From positions 248,001 to 312,000 of the forward strand of contig NC_008610.1 of the NCBI RefSeq assembly GCF_000015105.1: a stretch of DNA of 64,000 nt, given 5' to 3'. The notes under the pieces are model-generated. The model was not told where the DNA came from and ran no database searches. It saw only the letters and a program-made list of their open reading frames with translations. Each line of letters opens with the position of its first letter. The stretch's first letter is position 1. Made by a program: the position numbers and the translations under genes. This DNA comes from Candidatus Ruthia magnifica str. Cm (Calyptogena magnifica). GTDB taxonomy: Bacteria > Pseudomonadota > Gammaproteobacteria > PS1 > Pseudothioglobaceae. Below are positions 30,611-38,911 of the stretch, piece after piece.

Positions 30611-32689
30611 ATGGAGCAAAGTTTATTATTCAGTTTGCAGCGTTTATCGAAGTTGCAAAGGTCTCGTTTTAATGCATTAGAATTACAACAGATTATTGAG
30701 GATGAATGTAATAGTTCAATTGAAAAATTGGTAATGTTGCATAATGTATGCCATGCATTATTAATTCCTAATCCTAAAGCATTAAAATCTATTAATGACC
30801 CCTCTTTATTGCCTTTATTGATTTTTGATGAATTTCAACAATGGGGTATTCTTAAAAGTTTTAATGCTAAAGGAGAATGGGTAGCAGAATGGTTCTCTAA
30901 AGAGAAAAATTCCTGGTTAGAGGTAATACTTTATGATTTGAGTAAGTATAATATTTTTGCCATAAAAATGAAAAAAAAGTTCGATATAGGTAATGGTCGA
31001 ATTTTTAAAATAGTTAAAACCGAATTAATTACTCATAAAAAATGGTTGATTGATGCTTCTTTAGCAGGAGTGTTGATTAATATTGTGGCTGTGGTTAGCG
31101 CTTTTTATTCTATGCAGATTTATGACCGTGTTGTGCCAACAGGTGCTCAACAAACTTTATTGGTGCTGACAATAGGCGTATTAGCAATAACGGTGTTAGA
31201 TTTTATTGCTAAGTTAGTGCGTGCAGGGTTGTACGAAAAGTTAATTGACAATATAGATAGACGTTTATCTAGAGATATATACAAACGGTTTTTGGCATTA
31301 CGCATGGATCAATTGCCAAAAAGTGTGGGTAGTTTGGCTTCGCAAATGCGAGGTTATGAGTCAGTACGTAGTTTTTTATCTACTATTACGACTTATCTGG
31401 TGGTTGACGTTCCATTTGTGCTGTTCTATGTTTTATTAATCGCTACTATTGGTGGTTATTTAGCTTTGCTGCCTATGATATTTTTTGTTATAGCAACTTT
31501 AACAGGATTATATTTTCATAAGAAAATAGAAACATTAGCAGATAATATTAATGAATCTGTTAATCTTAGAGTGGGTTTATTAGTGGAGTCAGTTGAAGGT
31601 GCTGAAACGATTAAATCTGGTCAAGGTGGTTGGCGCATGCTTTCTAATTGGATGAACGTCACTGACGAAGGTCGTAGTTATGATTTAGAGATGAAGCGAA
31701 TGACTGACCAGTCTCAGTATATGGTGGCATTTTTTCAACAATCTTCGTTTGTGTTGATGGTAGCGTCAGGTGCATTATTGATTGGTGGTGGTGATTTGAC
31801 CATGGGTGGATTAATTGCTTGTTCTATTTTATCAGGTCGAATTTTGGCGCCTGTTGCACAAATTCCATCTCACCTAGTTCAATGGGCAAACACTAAGTCA
31901 GCAATTAGATCACTAGATATGATTTTGGATTTAAAATGTGACCATGATGGTATAGACTCGCCTATTGTGTTTGAAAATCTACGTGGTGAATTCTATATTG
32001 AAGCGAAAACACAAATAAATTATGGCGAAAAGGTGGCTTTAGCCTTGCCAGAAATGAGAATCAACCCGGGTGAAAAAATTGGTGTTTTAGGACCTATTGG
32101 CTCTGGAAAAACATCATTATTACGCCTATTAAGTGGTATGTACAAGCCTAATGTTGGTCGAATTTTGTTAGACGACATTGATTTGGCCCATATTTCAAAA
32201 CCTATTTTAGCTGAAAAAATTGGTTTTTTACAACAAGAAGGGCGACTATTCAAAGGCACACTTAGAGAAAATTTAATTTTAGGTCTGGTCGATCCAGATG
32301 ATGATAAAATTTTGAAGGTATCTAAATTAACAGGCTTATTAGATAGTGTTATCTCTACTACTGAAAAAGGGCTAGAGCAAGAAATATTTGAAGGTGGATT
32401 AGGCTTGTCTGGTGGACAAAAGCAATTACTTAATTTAACTAGGGTAGTTTTGCGAGCGCCAAAAATATGGTTATTAGATGAGCCAACTGCATCTGTTGAT
32501 CGTAACTTAGAAGTATTGTTAATCAACATGTTTAAAAAAATAATAAAGGTAGAAGATACGTTGGTATTGGTAACGCATAAAATTGAAATGATAGAATTAG
32601 TTGACCGTTTAATTGTTGTTAATAAAAATCAAATAGTGATGGATGGACCAAAGGCTGATGTAATTGCTCAACTTTCTGGCAAAACATAA
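30611..32689 (+). CDS. Type I secretion ABC transporter (LapB/HlyB-type)
   Basis: Inner-membrane ABC exporter that drives one-step secretion of large RTX or Ig-repeat proteins. The 692 residues comprise an N-terminal C39-like domain without protease function (about 1-130), a six-helix membrane domain (about 145-430), and a nucleotide-binding domain with Walker A GPIGSGKTS (about 494-502), signature LSGGQKQ (about 599-605), Walker B WLLDEP and the H-loop VTHK. The YDRVVPTGA segment near residue 173 is typical of this exporter class. It is followed after 11 bases by its membrane fusion protein. Substrate is inferred to be the giant protein upstream. Confidence 0.92.
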   Translation: MEQSLLFSLQRLSKLQRSRFNALELQQIIEDECNSSIEKLVMLHNVCHALLIPNPKALKSINDPSLLPLLIFDEFQQWGILKSFNAKGEWVAEWFSKEKNSWLEVILYDLSKYNIFAIKMKKKFDIGNGRIFKIVKTELITHKKWLIDASLAGVLINIVAVVSAFYSMQIYDRVVPTGAQQTLLVLTIGVLAITVLDFIAKLVRAGLYEKLIDNIDRRLSRDIYKRFLALRMDQLPKSVGSLASQMRGYESVRSFLSTITTYLVVDVPFVLFYVLLIATIGGYLALLPMIFFVIATLTGLYFHKKIETLADNINESVNLRVGLLVESVEGAETIKSGQGGWRMLSNWMNVTDEGRSYDLEMKRMTDQSQYMVAFFQQSSFVLMVASGALLIGGGDLTMGGLIACSILSGRILAPVAQIPSHLVQWANTKSAIRSLDMILDLKCDHDGIDSPIVFENLRGEFYIEAKTQINYGEKVALALPEMRINPGEKIGVLGPIGSGKTSLLRLLSGMYKPNVGRILLDDIDLAHISKPILAEKIGFLQQEGRLFKGTLRENLILGLVDPDDDKILKVSKLTGLLDSVISTTEKGLEQEIFEGGLGLSGGQKQLLNLTRVVLRAPKIWLLDEPTASVDRNLEVLLINMFKKIIKVEDTLVLVTHKIEMIELVDRLIVVNKNQIVMDGPKADVIAQLSGKT

Positions 32690-32700
32690 GAGGCTAAGTC

Positions 32701-33870
32701 ATGAATTTAGAGAAAATTTTATTAAAAATTGAGCGTTCATTTTCGATTGTTTATGTTTTATTAGGTGGCTTCATTGCTTTTATATTGTGGGCATCACTAT
32801 TTGATATTGATGAAACAGTTCGTTGTCAAGGCAAGGTGGTTGCTAACGGTAGTAGCCAAATTATTCAAGTAGCTGATGGTGGTGTTTTATCTAAATTATT
32901 GGTTAGTGAAGGTGAGCATGTTCAGCAGAGGCAACTTCTAGCAACACTTGAAAAAGATCGTGCACAAGCGAGTTATTATGAGATAAGATCTCAAGTAGCA
33001 TATTTGAAGTCAGCATTAGCAAGAGCCAATGCAGAAATTTTAGAAAAGCCTATTGTATTTGATGAATTAACCAAAAATTATCCTGATTTTATGAATGCAC
33101 AAAAAGCTTTATATGTTCAAAAGAAGCGCTCTTTAAATCAAGAGGTATCCATGTTGGAGGAAGGTCTTGCAATGAATATTGAGGAATGGGAAATTACTCA
33201 AAGTTTGGAAAAAACAGGTGATGTTAGTCAATTAGAGGTTCTAAGAGCTAAACAGAAAGTATTATACTTTAAGCGTAAAGTGGTGGATACTAAAAATAAA
33301 TATTACGAAAAAACTAGTTCTGAAATTGAAAAGTTGGAAGGTGAGTTGGCTAAGAATCTATATAAACTTAAAAAACAAAAAAGTGTTTTAGAATATACTA
33401 ATATTTATTCACCTGTGTCAGGTATTGTTAAAGAGCTAAAAGTAACCACTGTTGGTGGTGTTTTACGTGCTGGAGAGCAATTGATGGAAATATCTCCTTC
33501 TCAAGGGGGTGTTATTTTAGAGGCAAAAATTAATCCTGTTGATATTGGTAGATTAAAATTGGGCATGCCAGTGATGATTAAACTTGATGCATTTGATTAT
33601 ACTATTTTCGGTGGTTTAAAAGGTACACTAAATTACATCAGTTCGGACACTTTATTGGATAAAGACCCTTCGGGAAGACAAATAACTTTTTATCAAGTAA
33701 ATGTCAAAATTGAAGGTCCAGAGTATGAAGATAATGTCAAATCCAAGGTGATTAATGTCAAATTAGGCATGTCAGGTACGATTGATGTTAAAGTCGGAAA
33801 GCGTTCTTTATTCACCTATTTAATCAAGCCAATTAGTCGTGGTTTTAGTGGCGCTCTTAACGAGAAGTAA
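32701..33870 (+). CDS. Type I secretion membrane fusion protein (HlyD family)
   Basis: Periplasmic adaptor that links the ABC exporter with the TolC-like duct. The 389-residue protein has a short cytoplasmic tail, one membrane helix (about 16-36), a lipoyl-like half motif (CQGKVVANGSSQIIQVADGG), a long coiled coil (about 85-215), the second lipoyl half (YSPVSGIVKELKVTTVGGVL, about 237-256) and a beta-barrel domain ending in the usual HlyD-family LGMSGTIDVKVG. Directly downstream of the ABC gene. The stop is followed by a decayed region rather than another gene. Confidence 0.92.
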   Translation: MNLEKILLKIERSFSIVYVLLGGFIAFILWASLFDIDETVRCQGKVVANGSSQIIQVADGGVLSKLLVSEGEHVQQRQLLATLEKDRAQASYYEIRSQVAYLKSALARANAEILEKPIVFDELTKNYPDFMNAQKALYVQKKRSLNQEVSMLEEGLAMNIEEWEITQSLEKTGDVSQLEVLRAKQKVLYFKRKVVDTKNKYYEKTSSEIEKLEGELAKNLYKLKKQKSVLEYTNIYSPVSGIVKELKVTTVGGVLRAGEQLMEISPSQGGVILEAKINPVDIGRLKLGMPVMIKLDAFDYTIFGGLKGTLNYISSDTLLDKDPSGRQITFYQVNVKIEGPEYEDNVKSKVINVKLGMSGTIDVKVGKRSLFTYLIKPISRGFSGALNEK

Positions 33871-34372
33871 TTAGATATTGCTTTTGAGCGAAGTGTGGAT
33901 ATTATTAGTTGGTTTTTATTAAGACGCTATGCTAACTTATTGGAACAATGGGAAGCTAAGAGCTAGTATTTTTGAAATTATTTATAAAAATGATAAAAAT
34001 CCAAATTTTAAAATACTGTTTACAAAAACAGCGCATTATAAATTGGCGATTAGTCAATTATATCAGCGCCAAAATAAAAGATCTTGATATTCAAAGTAAT
34101 TGTTTGTCATATTTCAAGCATAATAAGAAATCCGAATTAATGTAAATAATGGTATTTTTTAATGATTCATATTGAGTTAATCCTTTCATTATAAATGACA
34201 AAAGTATACTAAATTTATTAACAGATTTGGATTATTTACTATTAAATAATCTTTATGGCAATCACTTGAACCTATAGTAGATAAAATATTAATTGATTTT
34301 GAACGTTAGGATATGATTGAATCTTCTGTATTAAAAGAACAAGAACTTAATGTTAGTAAATACTTTAATTAG
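33871..34372 (+). pseudogene. Decayed coding region after the fusion-protein gene
   Basis: The 510 bases between the fusion-protein gene and bioC have pieces that look like former coding sequence, interrupted by many stops. Just after the fusion-protein stop, a frame reads DIISWFLLRRYANLLEQWEAK. Further on come SILNLLTDLDYLLLNNLYG and, in another frame, EPIVDKILIDFE and ESSVLKEQELNVSKYFN, ending at TAG 34370. The pieces are not in one frame. I do not recognise the original gene. It may have been a further member of the secretion operon. Confidence 0.35.
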
Positions 34373-34380
34373 AAAAAAAT

Positions 34381-35169
34381 TTATTGACTTTCAAGTGTGA
34401 TATTATTAACACCAGTCGTTTTTTTCCATGCGTGTCCATAAATAACTTCGTAAGTGGCTGGTAATTTCCCATTATTTTTGTAAGATTCATACATTCTAAT
34501 CATCAGTTGGAATTTGTCTTTACCAGTTAGGGACTTTGAGCGTTTAGCAACTGTTTGAGCGCCAATGGCTTTAAGATCGCGCAATAAATCAATAACTGTT
34601 TGATAAGTAAGTGTTAAGGTTTCCATTTCCATTACAGGATTTTGAAACCCGTTTTGTAGCATTTGATCGCCAATATTATGCATATCAATAAAAGTGTTGA
34701 CATGTGTTTTATCATCCACAATTGACCAACTTTTTTTTAATTCTTTTAGCGTATCTGGGCCAAAGGTAGAGAACAAAATTAATCCATTATTTTTAAGCAC
34801 ACGGAAACATTCTGAAAACAAAATGTTAAGATTTTGACACCACTGCATCATCAAGTTAGAAGTAATCATATCAACGCTATTGTCCGGTAGTGGTAAATAA
34901 TTAGCATTGGCACAAATTTTGCTACTAGATGGGTTATATTTTAAGGACTGTTGGGCAAAATCTAGACAAATAATTTTTGAGTTTGAAAAGCGCTTAGTTA
35001 GTTGTTGACTAAGTAAACCGGTGCCTGCACCAAGATCAAGAATGATATCAGCTTTGGATGAAATAATATTAAGTTTTTGATCCAATCTAACAGCAATTTC
35101 TTTTTGTAAAAATGCATAATCATTATAATTATTTGAAGCTTTATTAAAGGCAAATCTTACCTGAGACAT
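34381..35169 (-). CDS. bioC: Malonyl-ACP O-methyltransferase BioC
   Basis: SAM-dependent methyltransferase that starts biotin synthesis by methylating the free carboxyl of malonyl-ACP, which then passes through the fatty acid cycle to pimeloyl-ACP ester. The 262-residue product has the SAM site DLGAGTGLLS near residue 45 and the BioC-typical stretches SNLMMQWC, FSTFGPDTLKELK, THVNTFIDMHNIGD and LKAIGAQ. Length fits the family. No other bio gene is adjacent; its start overlaps the end of the znuA-like gene by 13 bases, so the two are probably cotranscribed. Confidence 0.9.
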   Translation of the reverse strand: MSQVRFAFNKASNNYNDYAFLQKEIAVRLDQKLNIISSKADIILDLGAGTGLLSQQLTKRFSNSKIICLDFAQQSLKYNPSSSKICANANYLPLPDNSVDMITSNLMMQWCQNLNILFSECFRVLKNNGLILFSTFGPDTLKELKKSWSIVDDKTHVNTFIDMHNIGDQMLQNGFQNPVMEMETLTLTYQTVIDLLRDLKAIGAQTVAKRSKSLTGKDKFQLMIRMYESYKNNGKLPATYEVIYGHAWKKTTGVNNITLESQ

Positions 35170-36008
35170 TGGACAACTTTATTGGTAATATTATGCATTA
35201 ATTCAAAATAATAATCAGATCCTTGTTGAATATTTAAACCTATAATGTCAATGCTTACTGAATTTATATTCAGACCTTCGGTCAGTGTATTAGTACGTTT
35301 TTTAGGCACTTCTATAGTACTGAGCAAACATTTTGTTTGTGTATTTTTCATTATTTTTTTAGCCTCAAGTATTTTAAATATACTTAACCTTTCACCGTGG
35401 TAATTTGTAATATTAATTGATTTTTTTAATTGATTGGCATTGGTAAAATAATCAAAAGTATTGGAATAACTTGCAAGTACTTTAGGCTTATAAATTGATA
35501 ATTTTTGATTAATATCTTGTTTGAGTTTGTCTAAATTTTTATTAAGTTTGTTTAAATTAGTTCTATAATTTGATTGGTTATCAGGGTCAATTTTAATCAA
35601 TCTTTCAATCAGTTTTTTTGCAAATATTTGCATATTATTTACATCTAGCCAAAGATGATAGTTAACTACTTTCTGATGCTTCTCATTGTGAATAAGATGA
35701 ATATTTTTCACATTGCCAATAATTAGTTTTTCATTAAGATTAGCCAATACTTTTTTAAGCCCACTTTCAAAAGTTGGGTGAATAAAAATAGCTAAGTCTG
35801 CATGACTCAATAAAGATAATTGAGAAGGTTTGAGATGAGTATAATGCGCTGATTGATTGGTTTTTAGTAATAATTTTGACTCTGTTATTCCTTGAGTTAA
35901 GCTGTTAACAATAGACTGAATAGGCTTAATACTAACCACAATATTTGGTGCTGCAAAGATATTTGCAGAAAGTAATGTTATTATTGTTAAGAGTGAAGGG
36001 AAAATCAT
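35157..36008 (-). CDS. znuA: Zinc ABC transporter substrate-binding protein (ZnuA-like)
   Basis: Periplasmic metal-binding protein of the cluster A-I (zinc/manganese) uptake family. I start it at the ATG at 36008 because that gives a clean signal peptide (MIFPSLLTIITLL...FA, cut before APN). An in-frame ATG at 36074 would run into cmoB and push the signal inward. The mature protein has SIKPIQSIVNSL, the metal-site histidine in the YTHLKPSQLSLL segment, HLWLDVNN in mid-protein and ASYSNTFDYF. There is no long histidine-rich loop. The transporter's ATPase and permease genes (znuC, znuB) are not here. Zinc is inferred from family. Confidence 0.75.
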   Translation of the reverse strand: MIFPSLLTIITLLSANIFAAPNIVVSIKPIQSIVNSLTQGITESKLLLKTNQSAHYTHLKPSQLSLLSHADLAIFIHPTFESGLKKVLANLNEKLIIGNVKNIHLIHNEKHQKVVNYHLWLDVNNMQIFAKKLIERLIKIDPDNQSNYRTNLNKLNKNLDKLKQDINQKLSIYKPKVLASYSNTFDYFTNANQLKKSINITNYHGERLSIFKILEAKKIMKNTQTKCLLSTIEVPKKRTNTLTEGLNINSVSIDIIGLNIQQGSDYYFELMHNITNKVVQCLR

Positions 36009-36048
36009 AATAAATTTCTCTAAAACAAAGGATATTATACTACTCAAT

Positions 36049-37005
36049 TTATTTTTGACAGATAAAAATTGCACGCTTAGGTGCTGGAAACCCTTCGATG
36101 GTTAAGTCTCTATTATTTGGATCAAGAAAGTTTTTAAGAGATTGTGTGTTATTGCCAATCCAATGAGTTGCTCGTTGTTCTTTTGATGTGGTTTTGGTAA
36201 CGTCCAACAATTTAATGTTTTTAAATTCTGCATCTTCAAGCCAAGTGCGTAGTGTATTTTTAGATGGTAGACAGTAAACATTTCGCATTTTAGCGTAACG
36301 TCCTTTTGGGATGATTTTTTTAACTTTTTCCAAATCAATAATGAGTGTTTCTAAGATAAGTTCTCCACTTGGTTTCATAACATCTTTTAGTTGGTTTAAA
36401 TGCAACTCATAGTCTTTTTGGTGATATAAAACACCCATGGAAAATACCGTGTCAAATAAAGGTTTTTTTGGTATTTTGTCTAGGGATAATGGCAATACAA
36501 ATACATTTGGTAGATTATTAATTAATGTTCGAATGGCTTGAAACTGATAATTAAATAATAAGAACGGCTCAATTCCTAGTGCAATTTTAGCACCTGAGAT
36601 AGCCATAAGATAAGTAAAGTAGCCATTACCAGAGCCGACATCAAGCACAACCTTATCTTTAAGTGGCTTGATATGGGGAATGAGTCTATGCCATTTCATA
36701 TCACCTCGCCATTCACTATCAAGTTGCAAATCGCCAATTTGATAAGGCCCTTTACGCCAAGGTATAAGCTGTTTTAAAGATTTTTCCAAAGTAAAATTAT
36801 TGATATGATGAGCACTAATGTTTAAATAAGGTGTTATAAAATCAAGACTACCAGTATTTTGAGTTTTAATCTGCTTAATAGCTTGTTCCCATTTGGGTAT
36901 GTTACCGTTATTTGTATTAAATACATGGGTTGATAAATTGATAAGTTGTGTGCATATCAAATCTAGTTGTGTTGATGTAGCGTATTTATAAAAATCACTA
37001 AGCAT
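36049..37005 (-). CDS. cmoB: tRNA U34 carboxymethyltransferase CmoB
   Basis: Enzyme that uses carboxy-SAM to turn 5-hydroxyuridine at the wobble position of certain tRNAs into uridine-5-oxyacetic acid. The 318-residue length matches E. coli CmoB (323). Family segments are clear: WRKGPYQIGDLQLDSEWRGDMKW near residues 89-111, the SAM site VVLDVGSGNGYFTYLM near residue 119, and MGVLYHQKDYELHL. The partner cmoA, which makes carboxy-SAM, is not in this window. First gene of the minus-strand cmoB-znuA-bioC run. Confidence 0.94.
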   Translation of the reverse strand: MLSDFYKYATSTQLDLICTQLINLSTHVFNTNNGNIPKWEQAIKQIKTQNTGSLDFITPYLNISAHHINNFTLEKSLKQLIPWRKGPYQIGDLQLDSEWRGDMKWHRLIPHIKPLKDKVVLDVGSGNGYFTYLMAISGAKIALGIEPFLLFNYQFQAIRTLINNLPNVFVLPLSLDKIPKKPLFDTVFSMGVLYHQKDYELHLNQLKDVMKPSGELILETLIIDLEKVKKIIPKGRYAKMRNVYCLPSKNTLRTWLEDAEFKNIKLLDVTKTTSKEQRATHWIGNNTQSLKNFLDPNNRDLTIEGFPAPKRAIFICQK

Positions 37006-37104
37006 AAATTTATGTAAAGATGGTTATTTCTGTAATAAAGTAGTATAAAATATAGAGTCAAAGGGGGAATAAGTCAACTTTTTGAATAATTTGGAGATAG
37101 AAAA

Positions 37105-37485
37105 ATGATAAATAAAACACTAGGTCTTGTCGTAACATTTGCATTAGTGGGTAGTGTAATGGCTGGTGGAGATGATCTCGATATGGGGCCTGTTGAACCA
37201 ATTTTTGATAAAGTTGTGGTGAAGAGTGAGCACAATATTGATACAATGATATTAACTGATACTTCCAAAGTAATTGGCCAAACTATAACTGGCGCTCCAG
37301 TAACAATAGCAGCACATGAAGCTTGTAAAGATAGACTTAATTTGTTTAATACTAACATAGAAAAATTCAAACAAGCGCTTGCGAGTGGGTTCTTGTACAA
37401 TACAGGTCCACTTAATGAAATGGGTACATTATTCTCACCAAAGAGATGGAAAGATTATTTTTTCTGCGTAGAAAATCATCAATAA
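37105..37485 (+). CDS. Small exported protein of unknown function
   Basis: 126-residue protein that I do not recognise. A Sec signal peptide is visible (MINKTLGLVVTFALVGSVMA, cut before GGDD), so the mature part of about 106 residues should be periplasmic or secreted. It has two cysteines, C74 and C121, which could form one disulfide. No membrane segment or known motif follows the signal. A GGAG ribosome site lies 9 bases before the ATG and supports this start. It stands alone between cmoB (divergent) and frr (convergent), so the context gives no function. Confidence 0.75.
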   Translation: MINKTLGLVVTFALVGSVMAGGDDLDMGPVEPIFDKVVVKSEHNIDTMILTDTSKVIGQTITGAPVTIAAHEACKDRLNLFNTNIEKFKQALASGFLYNTGPLNEMGTLFSPKRWKDYFFCVENHQ

Positions 37486-37555
37486 TAGTGTTTTTTAAAT
37501 TATAAAAAGCCCGCTTTGTATCGGATTTTATTAGTTGGTTCTTTTTAAGACTGGA

Positions 37556-38113
37556 TTAAATTTCTAACAGAGAGTTTTCTTTTTCGCAAAATTTGGCTTC
37601 TATTTCTTTGATATACGTATCAGTAATTTTCTGAATACTATTCTCTGCTTTTCTAGCCCCATCCCTTGAAATTTCTTTTTCTTTTAATAGTTCTTTAAAA
37701 TCAGAATTGGCATCGCGACGAATATTACGAATAGCAACTTTAGCTTGCTCTGCTTCATCCTTGACGATTTTTACCAACTCACCTCGGCGCTCTTGAGTAA
37801 GTGGTGGTAAAGGAATGCGCATGATTTGCCCCATGGTTTGTGGGTTAAGTCCTAAATTTGATGTCATAATGGCTTTTTCAATCACAGCTACCATATCCTT
37901 TTCCCATGGAGACACTTTAAACGTGCGTGAATCTTCTACACTAATATTAGCCACTTGGGACAGTGGCACCATAGAGCCATAATAATCTACATGAATTTGT
38001 TCGAGTAGTGACGAGTGTGCACGATTTGCTCTAATTTTACTAAAAGCATTCTTAAGTGAGGCGACACTTTTATTCATTCTACTTTGTGCGTCTTGTTGTA
38101 TTTCATTTAACAT
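37556..38113 (-). CDS. frr: Ribosome recycling factor
   Basis: Releases ribosomes from mRNA after termination together with EF-G. The 185-residue length is exactly that of the family, and the sequence shows the three-helix bundle ([44 protein letters not shown]) with the central domain [16 protein letters not shown] and [13 protein letters not shown]-type segment. Lies 3 bases after pyrH in the usual pyrH-frr order. Confidence 0.97.
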
Positions 38114-38116
38114 AAT

Positions 38117-38836
38117 TTATTTCCTTACGATAGTACCTAAAGGCTTACCTTTTAAAATATCTGATAATGTATTTGTGTTTTCTAGCATGCTGAATACACA
38201 AATTTCCAAATCATGCTCACGACATAGTGCAAATGCAGACACGTCCATAATTTGAAGATTTTTCTCAATTGCTCCATCAAAACTTAATGAATCATAACGT
38301 TTCGCATCAGAATTTTTGATAGGGTCGCTAGTATAAATACCATCTACTTTGGTGGCTTTAAATACGGCGTCTGCATCAATTTCAATAGCGCGTAGTGCTG
38401 CACCAGTGTCAGTAGTAAAACATGGACTACCTGTACCTGCACAAAAAATGACGACTTTACCCTCATTTAAAGCTTGTTTAGCATGTACATGGTTAATTGA
38501 ATCACACACGCCGCCACCAATTGAAAAACCAGACATGACTAGTGTATCAACCTTATTTTTTTGACAAACATCTGCAATAGCAAGTGCATTCATAACCGTT
38601 GCTAACATACCCATATGGTCACCAGTAATACGATTCATACCAGCTTGTGCAAGTACTGCACCTCTAAAAATATTACCACCACCAACAACAATCGCTATTT
38701 CAACATTTTGACTAAGTACTGATTTGATAATATTAACAACCTTGTTTAGTGCTACTGGATCAATTATATTTTCAGTATTGGCCAAGGCCTCACCACTTAG
38801 TTTTAATAAGATGCGTTTATATTTACTCATTAACAT
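38117..38836 (-). CDS. pyrH: UMP kinase
   Basis: Bacterial hexameric UMP kinase of the amino-acid-kinase fold, making UDP for pyrimidine nucleotide supply. The product is 239 residues. Motifs are KRILLKLSGEAL at the N-terminus, the glycine-rich VVGGGNIFRG, DHMGMLATVMNALAI, and the SPCFTTDTGAALRAIE loop with KATKVDGIYTSDP. The given ATG or the one two codons inside (MSKYKR) could be the start; the second fits the family's usual beginning slightly better. Precedes frr. Confidence 0.96.
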   Translation of the reverse strand: MLMSKYKRILLKLSGEALANTENIIDPVALNKVVNIIKSVLSQNVEIAIVVGGGNIFRGAVLAQAGMNRITGDHMGMLATVMNALAIADVCQKNKVDTLVMSGFSIGGGVCDSINHVHAKQALNEGKVVIFCAGTGSPCFTTDTGAALRAIEIDADAVFKATKVDGIYTSDPIKNSDAKRYDSLSFDGAIEKNLQIMDVSAFALCREHDLEICVFSMLENTNTLSDILKGKPLGTIVRK

Positions 38837-38911
38837 GCATTAAAATTCATAATATTGAAGTAATTTTACCTGTCTTGGTGTTTATAATTAACTCTTTGTC
38901 CGACATATTTT

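Noticed and set aside
35157-36074. Longer znuA-like start at 36074
   Set aside because: It would overlap cmoB by 26 bases and put 22 extra residues before a normal signal peptide.
37505-37545. Hairpin-like AAGCCCGC...CGGATTTT between the exported-protein gene and frr
   Set aside because: Only a three-pair GC stem with a bulge can be drawn; too weak to call a terminator.
38837-38911. LexA operator upstream of uvrA
   Set aside because: No CTGT-N8-ACAG sequence is present; a TATAAT at 38883 lacks a properly spaced -35.
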